From NCBI GenBank assembly GCA_016787525.1, contig JAEUUP010000089.1, positions 124,001-188,000 on the forward strand: 64,000 bases of DNA. The letters run 5' to 3'. The notes beneath the pieces were generated by a model that made no database searches, was not told where the DNA came from, and was given only the letters and a program-made list of their open reading frames with translations. Source of the DNA: Saprospiraceae bacterium. GTDB taxonomy: Bacteria > Bacteroidota > Bacteroidia > Chitinophagales > Saprospiraceae. Position 1 is the first letter of the stretch, and each line of letters starts with the position of its first letter. Made by a program: the position numbers and the translations under genes. Shown here piece by piece: positions 45,943 through 55,720 of this stretch.

Positions 45943-46941
45943 ATGAAAAGAGTCCTTTCTTGCGTACAGCCTACGGGTGATTTGCATTTGGGCAACTATT
46001 TTGGCGCAGTCAAAAATTGGGTTGACCTTCAAGAAAAATACAGTTGTGTTTATGGCGTAGTGGATTGTCACTCAATGACAATGCCTTACAAAGCCAGTGA
46101 TTTGCGTGAAAACACATGGAAAATGGCTTTCCAACTCTTGGCTTGTGGCATAAAACCCGAAAATTTATTTATCCAGTCACTTGTACCCGAGCATACAGAA
46201 TTGTGTTGGATTTTGAGTTGTGTCACTTCGTATGGCGAATTGTCGAAAATGACGCAGTTCAAAGACAAGCGCGAACAATTGGAAGAAAAAGACAATCAAG
46301 CCTTTATTTCCTCTGGTCTGTTCAGCTATCCTGTGTTGCAAGCAGCTGATATTTTAATTTATCGCGCCGACTATGTACCTGTGGGTAAAGACCAAGAACA
46401 ACATTTGGAACTCAGTCGCAACATTGCAGCTCGTTTCAATAAGCAGTTTGGACAGGAGTATTTTGTGCATCCAGAACCACTCTACACGGAGATTCCGAAA
46501 CTCTTATCTCCTGCCGACCCAACTAAAAAAATGTCTAAATCGTTGGGTGAAAAACACTATATCAATCTTTTTGGTGACCCAAATCGCATCAGAAAACAGA
46601 TAAAATCGGCTGTAACCGACACTGGTGAAGCGAGCGACAAAATGAGTTCAGGTGTCGAAAACCTATTCAATTTGCTCAAAGCTTGTGGCAAAATGGACGC
46701 TTACGACACACTGATGGACACATATAAATCTGGGACTTTGCGCTATGGCGATTTAAAGGGCGAAGTAGCAGAGGCTTTGGTCGAGTTAACCACGCCTTTT
46801 AGTGAGCGTTTGACAGATTTGACTACACGTAAAAAAGATGTAAAAGCACAAATACAAGATTCGTCTGCCGAAATTCGCAAAATAGCCCGCCAAACTTTGA
46901 GTGAGGTTAAAGAATTGGTCGGTTTATTGAATCCTAAATAA
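45943..46941 (+). CDS. trpS: Tryptophan-tRNA ligase
   Basis: A 332-residue class I aminoacyl-tRNA synthetase when started at ATG 45943 (MKRVLSCVQPTGDLHLGNYFG); nine codons of open frame lie before it from another ATG at 45916. The HIGH-type motif is DLHLGNY and the KMSKS motif is KKMSKSLGE. It is full length. Confidence 0.96.
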   Translation: MKRVLSCVQPTGDLHLGNYFGAVKNWVDLQEKYSCVYGVVDCHSMTMPYKASDLRENTWKMAFQLLACGIKPENLFIQSLVPEHTELCWILSCVTSYGELSKMTQFKDKREQLEEKDNQAFISSGLFSYPVLQAADILIYRADYVPVGKDQEQHLELSRNIAARFNKQFGQEYFVHPEPLYTEIPKLLSPADPTKKMSKSLGEKHYINLFGDPNRIRKQIKSAVTDTGEASDKMSSGVENLFNLLKACGKMDAYDTLMDTYKSGTLRYGDLKGEVAEALVELTTPFSERLTDLTTRKKDVKAQIQDSSAEIRKIARQTLSEVKELVGLLNPK

Positions 46942-46947
46942 GTCAGT

Positions 46948-47008
46948 GGTCATTGGTCGGTGGTTGAGTGGTCATTATTTGTGACCCTTAACCAAATGAC
47001 CAATGACC
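46948..47008. repeat. Inverted repeat GGTCATTGGTC after trpS
   Basis: GGTCATTGGTC (46948-46958) and GACCAATGACC (46998-47008) are perfect arms with a 39-base loop containing further partial copies. The same word family forms the terminator at 49338. Confidence 0.65.
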
Positions 47009-47023
47009 AAATAACTAAACATT

Positions 47024-47476
47024 ATGACTCGACAATTATCATCAAGCTGGACGCTGGCTTTGCGTATATTTTTGCCTACATTTTGGATTGCTTTTTTCGG
47101 CACATTCTTTATGGCAACACTTTTTACCGACAAAAACCAAATCGGGCAAATGTCTATGAATGGTTTACGTTGGGGTTTATTGGTATTTATTACCATTTTT
47201 GTCATCATTTTTTGGAAAACCGTTTTGCGTCTAAAGCGTATTGATGCAGATAAGGACTACGTTATTGTCACCAATTATTTCAAAACAGTACGCTATCCAC
47301 ATATTGACGTTGAAAAAATAGAACTATCGAAAGGTTTTATTTTCACTTATGGCACATTGGTTTTGAAGGGAAAAGGACGCTTTGGGGATCGTATTCTCTT
47401 TCTGGCAAGTCGCAAAAGAGTAGAAATTTTTATTGCTGAAAATCCGCAGATAAAAGATTGGTTGCAAGAGGCTTGA
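47024..47476 (+). CDS. Hypothetical membrane protein with PH-like C-terminal part
   Basis: A 150-residue protein with two membrane segments (about 13-32 and 48-67) followed by a cytoplasmic beta-rich part (DYVIVTNYFKTVRYPHIDVEKIEL, LKGKGRFGDRILFLAS) that resembles bacterial PH-like membrane proteins. No family is named with certainty; function unknown. The word at 47497 follows the stop. Confidence 0.75.
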   Translation: MTRQLSSSWTLALRIFLPTFWIAFFGTFFMATLFTDKNQIGQMSMNGLRWGLLVFITIFVIIFWKTVLRLKRIDADKDYVIVTNYFKTVRYPHIDVEKIELSKGFIFTYGTLVLKGKGRFGDRILFLASRKRVEIFIAENPQIKDWLQEA

Positions 47477-47583
47477 TAGACAGTCGTTGTTTTTACCCCC
47501 TCAGTAAATGTTCGCCCGAACTCAGTATTTTTGTTATAAATACCTGATTATCAGACTTTTTTAGCATATTTTGATATAAAAAG

Positions 47584-47632
47584 CACAACCGACGATTAGT
47601 CTATCCAAAGGCTAATCGTCGGTTGTGTTTTT
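47584..47632 (+). terminator. Strong intrinsic terminator
   Basis: Perfect 16-base arms (CACAACCGACGATTAG and complement; 47584-47599, 47612-47627) with a 12-base loop and T run. Confidence 0.9.
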
Positions 47633-47773
47633 ATACCTATTGGTCTGTTCGCGTTTTTCTTTCCCTGTTTTTGCTTAGTTTAATAAAAAACTTTTACCTT
47701 TCAAGGGCTTTGACGGAAGCCATAAGCCCCCCTCAGTATAATGCAAAATTTTTCTAAGAAAAACAACCAATCA

Positions 47774-49315
47774 ATGAAAAACCTATTTTATCTCTTTCTA
47801 CTGTCCTTATGTTTTGTGTCGTTCACAAAAAAACAAACCAAAAGACCCAATATCATCGTCATTTTCTCTGATGACCATGCTTTGCAAGCGATAAGTGCCT
47901 ATGGCAGTCCGCATGTCAAAACACCCAATATTGACCGCATTGCACGAGAAGGTGTCATTTTTAGAAATACTTTTTGTACCAATTCTATTTGCGGTCCCAG
48001 TCGAGCTGTCTTGTTGACGGGCAAGTATAATCACCTCAACGGGCAATATGACAACAGAACGGAAACAAAAATCAATACAGGACAACCGATGTTTCCGAAA
48101 TATTTGCAAGAGAATGGTTATGCTACTTCCTGGATTGGTAAATGGCATATCAACAACAATCCTCAGTATTTTGATTATTGGAAAGTGCTGCCAGGGCAAG
48201 GTCAATATTACAATCCAGATTTTATCAATATGGACAATTCGCGCACGCGTACTGAGGGGTATGCTACGAACATCATCACCGACGAGGCAATTCAGTGGTT
48301 GGATAAAGGGCGCGACAAATCAAAACCGTTCAGCCTTGTGATTGGTCACAAAGCACCACACCGCGAGTGGCAACCCGATGCACAAGACCTTCACGCCTTT
48401 GATGGCAAACAGTTTGATGTGCCAAAAACATTTTTTGACGATTATAAAGACCGAAAAGCTGCCCAACATCAACAAATGGAGATTAAAGACTTGCGTTGGG
48501 ACTGGGATTTGAAAGTTGGCGCGAGTGATGTCGGCTATGTGAAACGCATGAATAAAACCCAAAGAAAAGCATGGGACGACTACTACGAAACCGAAAATGC
48601 TAAATTGGATACGACAAAAATGACTGCTAAAGAAATCGCCCTTTGGAAATATCAGCGGTATATGCACGATTACATGGCTTGTATTTTGTCGCTCGACCGC
48701 AATATTGGGCGTGTTTTAGACTATTTGGACAAAACGGGTTTGGCTGAAAATACGATTGTGATTTATGCTTCCGACCAAGGTTTTTACCTCGGCGAACATG
48801 GTTGGTACGACAAGCGATTCATGTACGAGGAATCGTTGCGGATGCCTTTCATCATGCGTTATCCTAAAATGGTGAAACCCAATACAGTGGTAGATAATAT
48901 GGTTGTCAATATTGATTTTGCACCGACAATTTTGCACGCGGCAGGCGTTCCTATTCCCAATGATATGCAAGGGAAATCGGTTTTGCCCTTGGTTTCGAGC
49001 AAAAAGAAGCCTAAGGACTGGCGCAAATCTATGTATTATCACTACTACGAATACCCAGATGCGCATCGTGTGATGCCGCATTTTGGCATCAGAACGGAAC
49101 GTTATAAATTGATTTATTACTACGGCAATGGGACATCGTGGGAATTGATTGATTTAAAAAATGACCCAGATGAAGTAAAAAATGAAATCAATAATCCGAA
49201 TTACAAAGCTGTGATTGCCAAATTGAAAAAAGAATTGAAGACTTTGATGATTCAATACAAAGACAATGAAGCTTTAGAACTGTTGGAAAAAGCGATGAAA
49301 ACCCCTCAGTTGTAG
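47774..49315 (+). CDS. Secreted sulfatase
   Basis: A 513-residue type I sulfatase. The start at ATG 47774 gives signal peptide MKNLFYLFLLSLCFVSFTK; eleven further upstream codons are open. The formylglycine motif is CGPSRAVLLTGK with Cys73, and metal-binding residues lie in IVIFSDDHALQ and YASDQGFYLGEHGWYDKR. It probably removes sulfate from polysaccharides in the periplasm. An activating FGE/anSME enzyme is not in the window. The word at 48250 encodes TEG; degenerate ones sit at 48159 and 49302. Confidence 0.93.
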   Translation: MKNLFYLFLLSLCFVSFTKKQTKRPNIIVIFSDDHALQAISAYGSPHVKTPNIDRIAREGVIFRNTFCTNSICGPSRAVLLTGKYNHLNGQYDNRTETKINTGQPMFPKYLQENGYATSWIGKWHINNNPQYFDYWKVLPGQGQYYNPDFINMDNSRTRTEGYATNIITDEAIQWLDKGRDKSKPFSLVIGHKAPHREWQPDAQDLHAFDGKQFDVPKTFFDDYKDRKAAQHQQMEIKDLRWDWDLKVGASDVGYVKRMNKTQRKAWDDYYETENAKLDTTKMTAKEIALWKYQRYMHDYMACILSLDRNIGRVLDYLDKTGLAENTIVIYASDQGFYLGEHGWYDKRFMYEESLRMPFIMRYPKMVKPNTVVDNMVVNIDFAPTILHAAGVPIPNDMQGKSVLPLVSSKKKPKDWRKSMYYHYYEYPDAHRVMPHFGIRTERYKLIYYYGNGTSWELIDLKNDPDEVKNEINNPNYKAVIAKLKKELKTLMIQYKDNEALELLEKAMKTPQL

Positions 49316-49337
49316 TGAAAAATAAACGATTGTTCAG

Positions 49338-49381
49338 AGTCATTGGTCATAAATCCTAAAAAGAATGACCAATGACTTTTT
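49338..49381 (+). terminator. Terminator of the sulfatase gene
   Basis: Arms AGTCATTGGTCAT (49338-49350) and ATGACCAATGACT (49365-49377) with a 14-base loop and five T. Confidence 0.85.
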
Positions 49382-49539
49382 GATGGTTAATATCCACAAA
49401 GCGTCGAATAAATATTGTTTTTAGCAAAAATGACAAAATTAATTCTCCCTTTAAGGCATCTTTAGTGTACTTTTATTCGTCGAATATTAAGATATAGAAA
49501 AGTATATTTTTTTATTTATGGTTAAACGGGGACGCAATC

Positions 49540-51780
49540 ATGTGGAACAAACACTTTTTAGGTATTGCAGTTGGTTGTTTTTTATGTTTTCTGCCTTTCT
49601 TACTGAGGGGTAGTCATATCATTGGCGGGGAAATTTATTATAAGTTTGTCAATCGGGTAGGTAACAAAATTCAGTACCATTTTACGATGCGCATGTACAA
49701 AGATGTATTCAACGCACGTGCAACAGCTGACTTCGACAATCCTGCGGTCATTGGTATTTACTTGCAAACACCAACAGGTTATACTTTATTTGGTGACAAC
49801 AACAACGGACAAGGAATTTCAGTACCGCTTTACAACCGAAAAATGGTGAACCCAAACGAAATCCCTTGCCTCATTCCACCTTCTAACGTCATTGTCGAAG
49901 AAGCTTTGTATGAATGGGATGCTACTTTGATTGATACAAACTTTAGTTATATCATTTCTTCTCAAAAGTGTTGTCGCAATATGACGATTGCGAATATTTA
50001 TTCGCCGAGCACCGCAGGTTCAACTTACAGTATCGAAATCACACCTGAATCGCAGCATTTGAACAATAGTAGTCCTTATTTTAAAACTTTGCCGCCGATT
50101 TTCATTTGTGTGAATGAACCGTTGAAGTATAATCATGCCGCTGAAGACCAAGAAGGTGATCAAATTGTATATCGTTTTTGCACTGCCTATACTTCTCCTT
50201 CAGGAGGCAATGCCTCGCAAGGACGATTGCCACCACCGCCACCTTACACACCTGTATCTTACAAACAACCTGAATATACCGATTCTGCGCCTATGGGTGG
50301 TGACCCTGTTGTGAAAATAGATGCCAATACGGGTCTAATTTACGGTACACCCAATTTAATCAATCAGTATGTGGTGACAGTCTGTGTCGAAGAGTATCGA
50401 AATGGTGTGCTGTTGTCCAGAATGTTTCGAGATTTTCAATTCAATGTACTTCAATGCCAAAAATTGGTAGATGCTGTGGTGAGTGCAGATTCTGTCTCGG
50501 GAAAAAAGTTTTTTTTGTATGGTTGTGAAAATGTGGATTTGACTATCAAAAACTTGAGTTATGAACGCGCTCAAATACGCAGTTTCAGATGGGAATTTGA
50601 TGTGAGAGGTAATATACAACGGCCCTCTGATTGGAGTCCGTCATTGATGTTTCGAGATACAGGTCACTATAAAGGCGTTTTGTATTTGAATGAAAACTCT
50701 CAATGCAACGATTCGGCTTTGATTAATATTCAAATCGGCGGCAAAATCAGCACCAACTTTACGGCTAAATACGATACTTGTGTCGCAGGACCTGTTAAGT
50801 TCAAAGGCGTATTTAGCTCTGCTTATGCCACTAAGCAGATTTCATGGGAATACAACGACGGTTTGTGGAGTTACGATAGTCTTGAAACCAGTCACCGCTA
50901 TCAATCGCCAGGTATTCGGAATGTGACTTTTGCCGTTACTGACCAATTCAATTGTGTTGGCAAAACAACAAAGCAAGTGGCTTGGCAACCCGCACCTGAC
51001 ATCATTGTTGTTGAACCAAGTTCTTTTATTGGTTGTGCGCCAGCGAAAGTCTTTTTCAACAATAAATCATATCCAATTGATACCACCTATAATATCACAT
51101 GGGATTTTGGCGATGGTAAAACAAGCAAAGCCATCAGTCCGACACATATCTACGAGAAAGGAGGCACTTATAATGTGCGACTCAATATCGTCTCGCCTTT
51201 GGGTTGCAAAAAAGACGGTTATTTTAGCAATTGGATAAAAGTGAAACCTTCGCCACAAGCTGATTTTGAGTATGCGCCAACCCGTGTGTCGAATATGACA
51301 CCGACCGTTTTTTTCAAAGATAAATCAGTCAATGCGATTAATTGGGAATGGATGGTCAATCATTTAGGATTTTCGTTGAAACAAAACCCTGTTTACACCT
51401 TCAAAGATACAGGCAAACACACCATTACTTTGAGGGCGCGCAATACTGAGGGGTGTGTGGATTCTATCACAAAAATAGTTGATGTTGAACCACTTGTCAC
51501 CTACTATATGCCCAATGTTTTCACGCCTAACGACGATTCTAATAATGATATTTTCAAAGGCGCGGGTTTTACTGAGGGGATGAAAAGTTTTAGTTTTCGC
51601 ATTGCCAATCGTTGGGGTGAAGTCATATTTGAGTCTAAAGACCCCAGTTTAGGGTGGAATGGTCGAAAAAACAATGATGGACAACCTTCTCCGCAAGGCG
51701 TGTATTTGTATGAAATCAGCTATGTAAACCCACGTTTAGAGCAAATTAATTTACATGGGTTTGTTACTTTGTTGCGGTAA
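49540..51780 (+). CDS. Secreted PKD-domain protein with gliding-motility (T9SS type B) C-terminal domain
   Basis: A 746-residue surface protein. A signal peptide covers about 1-27. PKD-like domains lie in the second half (about 490-565, [22 protein letters not shown], with another before and after). The last 90 residues ([53 protein letters not shown]) are the CHU_C/gliding-associated sorting domain recognised by the type IX system. Probably an adhesin or gliding-associated protein. Words at 49601 (in the signal peptide, LLRG), 51444 and 51570, the last two only 126 bases apart. Confidence 0.9.
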   Translation: MWNKHFLGIAVGCFLCFLPFLLRGSHIIGGEIYYKFVNRVGNKIQYHFTMRMYKDVFNARATADFDNPAVIGIYLQTPTGYTLFGDNNNGQGISVPLYNRKMVNPNEIPCLIPPSNVIVEEALYEWDATLIDTNFSYIISSQKCCRNMTIANIYSPSTAGSTYSIEITPESQHLNNSSPYFKTLPPIFICVNEPLKYNHAAEDQEGDQIVYRFCTAYTSPSGGNASQGRLPPPPPYTPVSYKQPEYTDSAPMGGDPVVKIDANTGLIYGTPNLINQYVVTVCVEEYRNGVLLSRMFRDFQFNVLQCQKLVDAVVSADSVSGKKFFLYGCENVDLTIKNLSYERAQIRSFRWEFDVRGNIQRPSDWSPSLMFRDTGHYKGVLYLNENSQCNDSALINIQIGGKISTNFTAKYDTCVAGPVKFKGVFSSAYATKQISWEYNDGLWSYDSLETSHRYQSPGIRNVTFAVTDQFNCVGKTTKQVAWQPAPDIIVVEPSSFIGCAPAKVFFNNKSYPIDTTYNITWDFGDGKTSKAISPTHIYEKGGTYNVRLNIVSPLGCKKDGYFSNWIKVKPSPQADFEYAPTRVSNMTPTVFFKDKSVNAINWEWMVNHLGFSLKQNPVYTFKDTGKHTITLRARNTEGCVDSITKIVDVEPLVTYYMPNVFTPNDDSNNDIFKGAGFTEGMKSFSFRIANRWGEVIFESKDPSLGWNGRKNNDGQPSPQGVYLYEISYVNPRLEQINLHGFVTLLR

Positions 51781-51800
51781 AACGTTGTTTAGGATATAAA

Positions 51801-51843
51801 AAAGCTCTGAACTTCCTATGTTAGAAAATTCAGAGCTTTTTTT
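51801..51843. terminator. Bidirectional terminator between the PKD protein gene and aspS
   Basis: Arms AAAGCTCTGAA and TTCAGAGCTTT (51801-51811, 51829-51839) with T runs on both strands. Confidence 0.9.
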
Positions 51844-51868
51844 ATACTAAAAATGACTAATCAACTCA

Positions 51869-53632
51869 TTACACCTTCTCCACCGTTACATCAATATTCA
51901 ATTCAGCCAATTGTGAATCTTCGATGAATGAAGGTGCGTCAATCATCACATCGCGCCCTTGATTGTTTTTCGGGAAGGCGATGAAGTCTCGAATCGAATT
52001 GCTACCCGACATCACAGCACACAAACGGTCGAAACCGAAGGCAATACCACCGTGTGGTGGCGCACCAAACTCAAAAGCACCGAGCAAAAAGCCGAATTTT
52101 GACTCTGCTTCTTCTTCAGCCATGCCCAAGAGTTTGAAGTTTTTAGATTGCAAATCGCGGTCATAAATCCGAATCGAACCGCCGCCAATTTCTACACCAT
52201 TCAACACCAAGTCGTAAGCATCGGCACGGAGGTTTTTCATAGTTTCGTGGTCGCCGTTGAGCATACTAGCGATTTGGTCGCGTTTAGGCGATGTGAACGG
52301 GTGGTGCATCGCGTAGAAACGTTGCGTATCGTCATCCCACTCCAAAAGCGGGAAATCCACAACCCACAAAGGCTTGAATACTGAGGGGTTGCGTAAGCCT
52401 AAACGGTTGCCCAACTCGAGGCGCAATTCGCTGAGTTGTTTGCGCGTTTTTTCTGCTTCACCTGACAGAATGAAAATGATGTCGCCTTTTTTTGCACCAC
52501 ATTTGTCTGCCCAAGTTTTGAAATCTTCTTCTGTAAAAAACTTCGATAACGGCGATTTGATGCTGCCATCTTCTTCAAATTTGACATATGCCAAACCCTT
52601 TGCACCAATTTGTGGTCGTTTGACCCATTCTGTCAACTCATTGATGGTTTTGTTAGAATACTGCGAAGCAACCCTCTCAGTATTGATAGCCACCACCAAC
52701 TCCGCACCATCAAAGACAGGAAACCCTTTGCCTTTTGCCACATCTGTCAACTCCACGAAAGGCATACCGAAACGCACATCGGGTTTGTCAGACCCATACA
52801 AAGACATCGCTTCGTCGTATGTCATGCGTGGAAAATCAGGCAAATCAATATTCAAACAGGTCTTAAACAAGTGTTTTGTCAGACCTTCAAAAGTATTCAA
52901 AATGTCCTCTTGCGTCACAAACGACATTTCACAGTCAATCTGCGTAAACTCGGGTTGACGATCGGCACGCAAGTCTTCGTCGCGGAAACATTTCACGATT
53001 TGGAAATATTTGTCGAAACCCGACACCATCAACAGCTGCTTAAAAGTCTGTGGCGATTGCGGCAAAGCGTAGAATTGTCCTGCATTCATACGGCTTGGCA
53101 CAACAAAGTCGCGCGCACCTTCGGGCGTTGATTTTATCAAATTGGGCGTTTCAACCTCAATAAAGTTTTGTCCTGCCAAATATTTGCGCGTCTCAATCGC
53201 TACTTGCGAACGGAAAAACAAGTTTTTCTGCACCGCACCACGACGCAAATCGAGATAGCGGTATTTCATGCGAATATCGTCGCCGCCATCCGTTTCATCT
53301 TTGATGGTAAAAGGCGGTGTTTTTGATACATTCAACACTGTCAATTCCGTTGCCACGATTTCAATATCGCCTGTTGCACGATTGGGGTTTTTTGCCATAC
53401 GTTCGCGCACAGTACCTTCCACTTTCACCACAAATTCGCGTCCTAAAGCCATCGCTTGTTTGTTAAGGTCTTCATTATTTTCAAAAACCACTTGTGTAAT
53501 GCCATATCGGTCGCGTAAATCCACAAAAGTCATCGGTCCAAAAGCACGAGAAGCGTCAACCCAACCACTCAAAGTGACCGTTTTATTAACATCTGAAATG
53601 CGGAGTTCTCCGCAGGTATGTGTACGATACAT
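51869..53632 (-). CDS. aspS: Aspartate-tRNA ligase
   Basis: A 587-residue class II synthetase of bacterial type. The OB-fold anticodon domain comes first ([26 protein letters not shown]), then motif 2 ([20 protein letters not shown]) and motif 3 ([10 protein letters not shown]). The bacterial GAD insertion lies between about 290 and 420. It is full length. The word at 52379 encodes NPSV; a near-copy is at 52673. Confidence 0.97.
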   Translation of the reverse strand: MYRTHTCGELRISDVNKTVTLSGWVDASRAFGPMTFVDLRDRYGITQVVFENNEDLNKQAMALGREFVVKVEGTVRERMAKNPNRATGDIEIVATELTVLNVSKTPPFTIKDETDGGDDIRMKYRYLDLRRGAVQKNLFFRSQVAIETRKYLAGQNFIEVETPNLIKSTPEGARDFVVPSRMNAGQFYALPQSPQTFKQLLMVSGFDKYFQIVKCFRDEDLRADRQPEFTQIDCEMSFVTQEDILNTFEGLTKHLFKTCLNIDLPDFPRMTYDEAMSLYGSDKPDVRFGMPFVELTDVAKGKGFPVFDGAELVVAINTERVASQYSNKTINELTEWVKRPQIGAKGLAYVKFEEDGSIKSPLSKFFTEEDFKTWADKCGAKKGDIIFILSGEAEKTRKQLSELRLELGNRLGLRNPSVFKPLWVVDFPLLEWDDDTQRFYAMHHPFTSPKRDQIASMLNGDHETMKNLRADAYDLVLNGVEIGGGSIRIYDRDLQSKNFKLLGMAEEEAESKFGFLLGAFEFGAPPHGGIAFGFDRLCAVMSGSNSIRDFIAFPKNNQGRDVMIDAPSFIEDSQLAELNIDVTVEKV

Positions 53633-53729
53633 AGTTTCTATTGATATTTTTTTATTGATAATTGCATATTTTTTACGATAAAACGTACTTTTTGTTCACT
53701 CAAAAAAGGCGTATCGTTGAAAATGGGTG

Positions 53730-53766
53730 CAAAATTACGACAGTTTCAGTCGTAAGTGTCAAAAAA
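53730..53766 (-). promoter_or_regulatory. Promoter of aspS
   Basis: On the minus strand, TTTTTTG (to 53760), a 22-base spacer, then TAATTTTG (53737-53730), about 98 bases before the ATG. Confidence 0.65.
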
Positions 53767-53856
53767 GTGGTAGAAACTTTTTGACTTATCAAAGGTTGTG
53801 AAAGGAATTAAAGGAAACTGTGCTTTAGGAATGAAAAAATTTATTAATCGAGATTT

Positions 53857-54072
53857 AAGTAATCAGAAATAAGTTTTCGCGTGTTTGATACTCACTGTTT
53901 TGCGCTATGCGCAAAAGACGTACTCTGAAAGTTTTTCTATTGGAGCGAGCGATTTTTTGATTAAAATTTTGGCAAAGCCCAAATTTTAATCAAAAAATCG
54001 CTCGCTCCTCAAAGTCCTTTTCGCCGCCAAAGGCGGCGGTTAAAATGCGCAAAGACTTATTTTTGACTACTT
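53857..54072. repeat. Nested inverted-repeat element
   Basis: Outer imperfect arms at 53857-53881 and 54047-54072 enclose three hairpins. These are TTTTGCGC/GCGCAAAA (53898-53916), a very long stem of 28 perfect pairs plus three more after one mismatch with a 3-base loop (53942-54008, arms beginning GGAGCGAGCGATT), and CGCCGCC/GGCGGCG (54022-54038). It could be a MITE-like element, a palindromic repeat unit or a folded RNA. No reading frame is inside. Confidence 0.85.
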
Positions 54073-54197
54073 ATGAGTAGGCTCAAATGAACACGCCGTC
54101 AGAATCCCTCCTCAGTAAAAGTGGCGCAGTTGCAACGCTTTGAACAATGTTGTCACTGTGCCACCACTATATTTTACGACAGGTTGCCAATGTGTTC

Positions 54198-54231
54198 TTT
54201 GGACAGTATCTCCACCTTTTTACTATCTTTG
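54198..54231 (+). promoter_or_regulatory. Promoter of the PAP2-family gene
   Basis: TTTG (54198-54201), 22 bases, TATCTTTG (54224-54231), ending 33 bases before ATG 54265. It supports that start over the longer open frame. Confidence 0.7.
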
Positions 54232-54264
54232 TGTCAGTTTATTCAACTTTTAAAAGTGACAACA

Positions 54265-55614
54265 ATGAATGTATTGAAAACAACACGTACAACTTGCGTT
54301 TTGGCTCTACTCCTATTGGTTTGGAGTTGCCAAACAGCCGAAAAATCAAACCCAAACTATCAGAAGGAGGCTGCCAATCCTGAGTTTCTGCACCAATCAC
54401 TTGTGAGTTTGACAAAGGTTATCAAGCACGACCTTTTTGCGCCTATGATTGCAGCACGTATTTATACGTATGCGCAAATCGCTGCTTATGAGGCACTGAA
54501 CGCGCAGACCCCTCAGTATCAGAGTCTCGCAGGGCAAATCAAAGACTTGCCTGAAATGCCCAAAGCAGAAGCGGGCAAAGACGTTTGTCTGCCTTTGGCA
54601 GCTGTGAAAGCTTATTTCAAAGTGGGCAAACAGCTGACATTCTCGGGTGACAGCATGGATGTGGAATGGGGGAAAATGATGACAGAATTTAAAAAAGTAG
54701 GTATTCCGAAAGAGGTATTCGACCGTTCGATTGCCTTAGGTGACACCATCGGCGGCACTATTTTGAAATGGTCGGCAGGCGACAACTATGCACCCACCCG
54801 TTCGATGCCCAAATACACCATCAAACAGCAAAATCCAGCGACTTGGCGACCAACCATGCCAGATTATGCGGATGCACTTGAGCCAAACTGGAATAAGATT
54901 CGCCCCTTACTGATGGATTCAGCAGCACAATTTAAGCCTACACGCCCAACCACTTACGATTCATCGAAAACGAGTAAGTTCTACAAAGAGGCTTTTGAAG
55001 TTTATAAAACGGTGGCTGACTCAACGCCTGAACGTATTGCCACGGCATGGTATTGGGACGACAACCCGATTGCAACGCTCAATGCAGGGCATTTTAATAT
55101 CATCAGAAAAAAAGTGACACCAACGGGCCATTGGATGTGGATTACGATGTACGCATGTCGTCAGCAAAGCAAGGATATATTTGAAACCTCAGAAGCCTAT
55201 GTCAAAGTCGCCATTGGTTTATTCGATGCTTTCATCAGTTGTTGGGACGAAAAATACCGTTCAGAGGTGGTGCGCCCTGAGACATATATCGGGCAATTCA
55301 TCGCACCGCAGTGGACCCCCATTATTGTAACACCACCTTTTCCTGAATATACAAGTGGTCACTCATGCGTTTCAGGGGCAAGTTCGACGATTTTAACGGA
55401 TGTTTTCAAGACCAATACAGCATTTACAGATAGCACAGAGGTGCAATTTGGCATTCCTCCTCGTTCGTTCAAATCCTTTGACGAAGCAGCCCAACAAGCA
55501 GCCATCAGTCGGATGTATGCAGGTATTCACTATCGTCCTGCTTGCGACAATGGTATCACACAAGGTCAAGCTGTTGGCAAACAAGTGTTGGCTAAGGTGA
55601 AAACCAAGAAGTAA
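54265..55614 (+). CDS. PAP2-superfamily lipoprotein (vanadium haloperoxidase-like phosphatase)
   Basis: A 449-residue lipoprotein. ATG 54265 gives the signal MNVLKTTRTTCVLALLLLVWSC with a lipobox. The three PAP2/haloperoxidase motifs are present in order: K-x6-R-P in KYRSEVVRP, PEYTSGHSCVSGASS (P-x-x-SGH type), and SRMYAGIHYRPACDNG. Relatives are acid phosphatases or vanadium-dependent haloperoxidases, and the sequence does not decide between them. It probably sits in the outer membrane or periplasm. The word at 54509 encodes TPQY; a degenerate one lies upstream at 54108. Confidence 0.88.
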   Translation: MNVLKTTRTTCVLALLLLVWSCQTAEKSNPNYQKEAANPEFLHQSLVSLTKVIKHDLFAPMIAARIYTYAQIAAYEALNAQTPQYQSLAGQIKDLPEMPKAEAGKDVCLPLAAVKAYFKVGKQLTFSGDSMDVEWGKMMTEFKKVGIPKEVFDRSIALGDTIGGTILKWSAGDNYAPTRSMPKYTIKQQNPATWRPTMPDYADALEPNWNKIRPLLMDSAAQFKPTRPTTYDSSKTSKFYKEAFEVYKTVADSTPERIATAWYWDDNPIATLNAGHFNIIRKKVTPTGHWMWITMYACRQQSKDIFETSEAYVKVAIGLFDAFISCWDEKYRSEVVRPETYIGQFIAPQWTPIIVTPPFPEYTSGHSCVSGASSTILTDVFKTNTAFTDSTEVQFGIPPRSFKSFDEAAQQAAISRMYAGIHYRPACDNGITQGQAVGKQVLAKVKTKK

Positions 55615-55653
55615 ATGTGTGACAACGAGTAAAGAACAACACCAATAAAAATG

Positions 55654-55689
55654 GAAAAAGCGACCCCTCAGTAAGGAGTCGCTTTTTTC
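55654..55689. terminator. Bidirectional terminator built around a dispersed word
   Basis: Arms GAAAAAGCGAC (55654-55664) and GTCGCTTTTTT (from 55678) continue inward as CCT/AGG, leaving CAGTA as the loop. The word at 55664 thus forms the 5' part of the stem and the loop. It lies between convergent genes. Confidence 0.85.
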
Positions 55690-55720
55690 ATGTTTGACAT
55701 TTATATGTCATGATCCCGAC

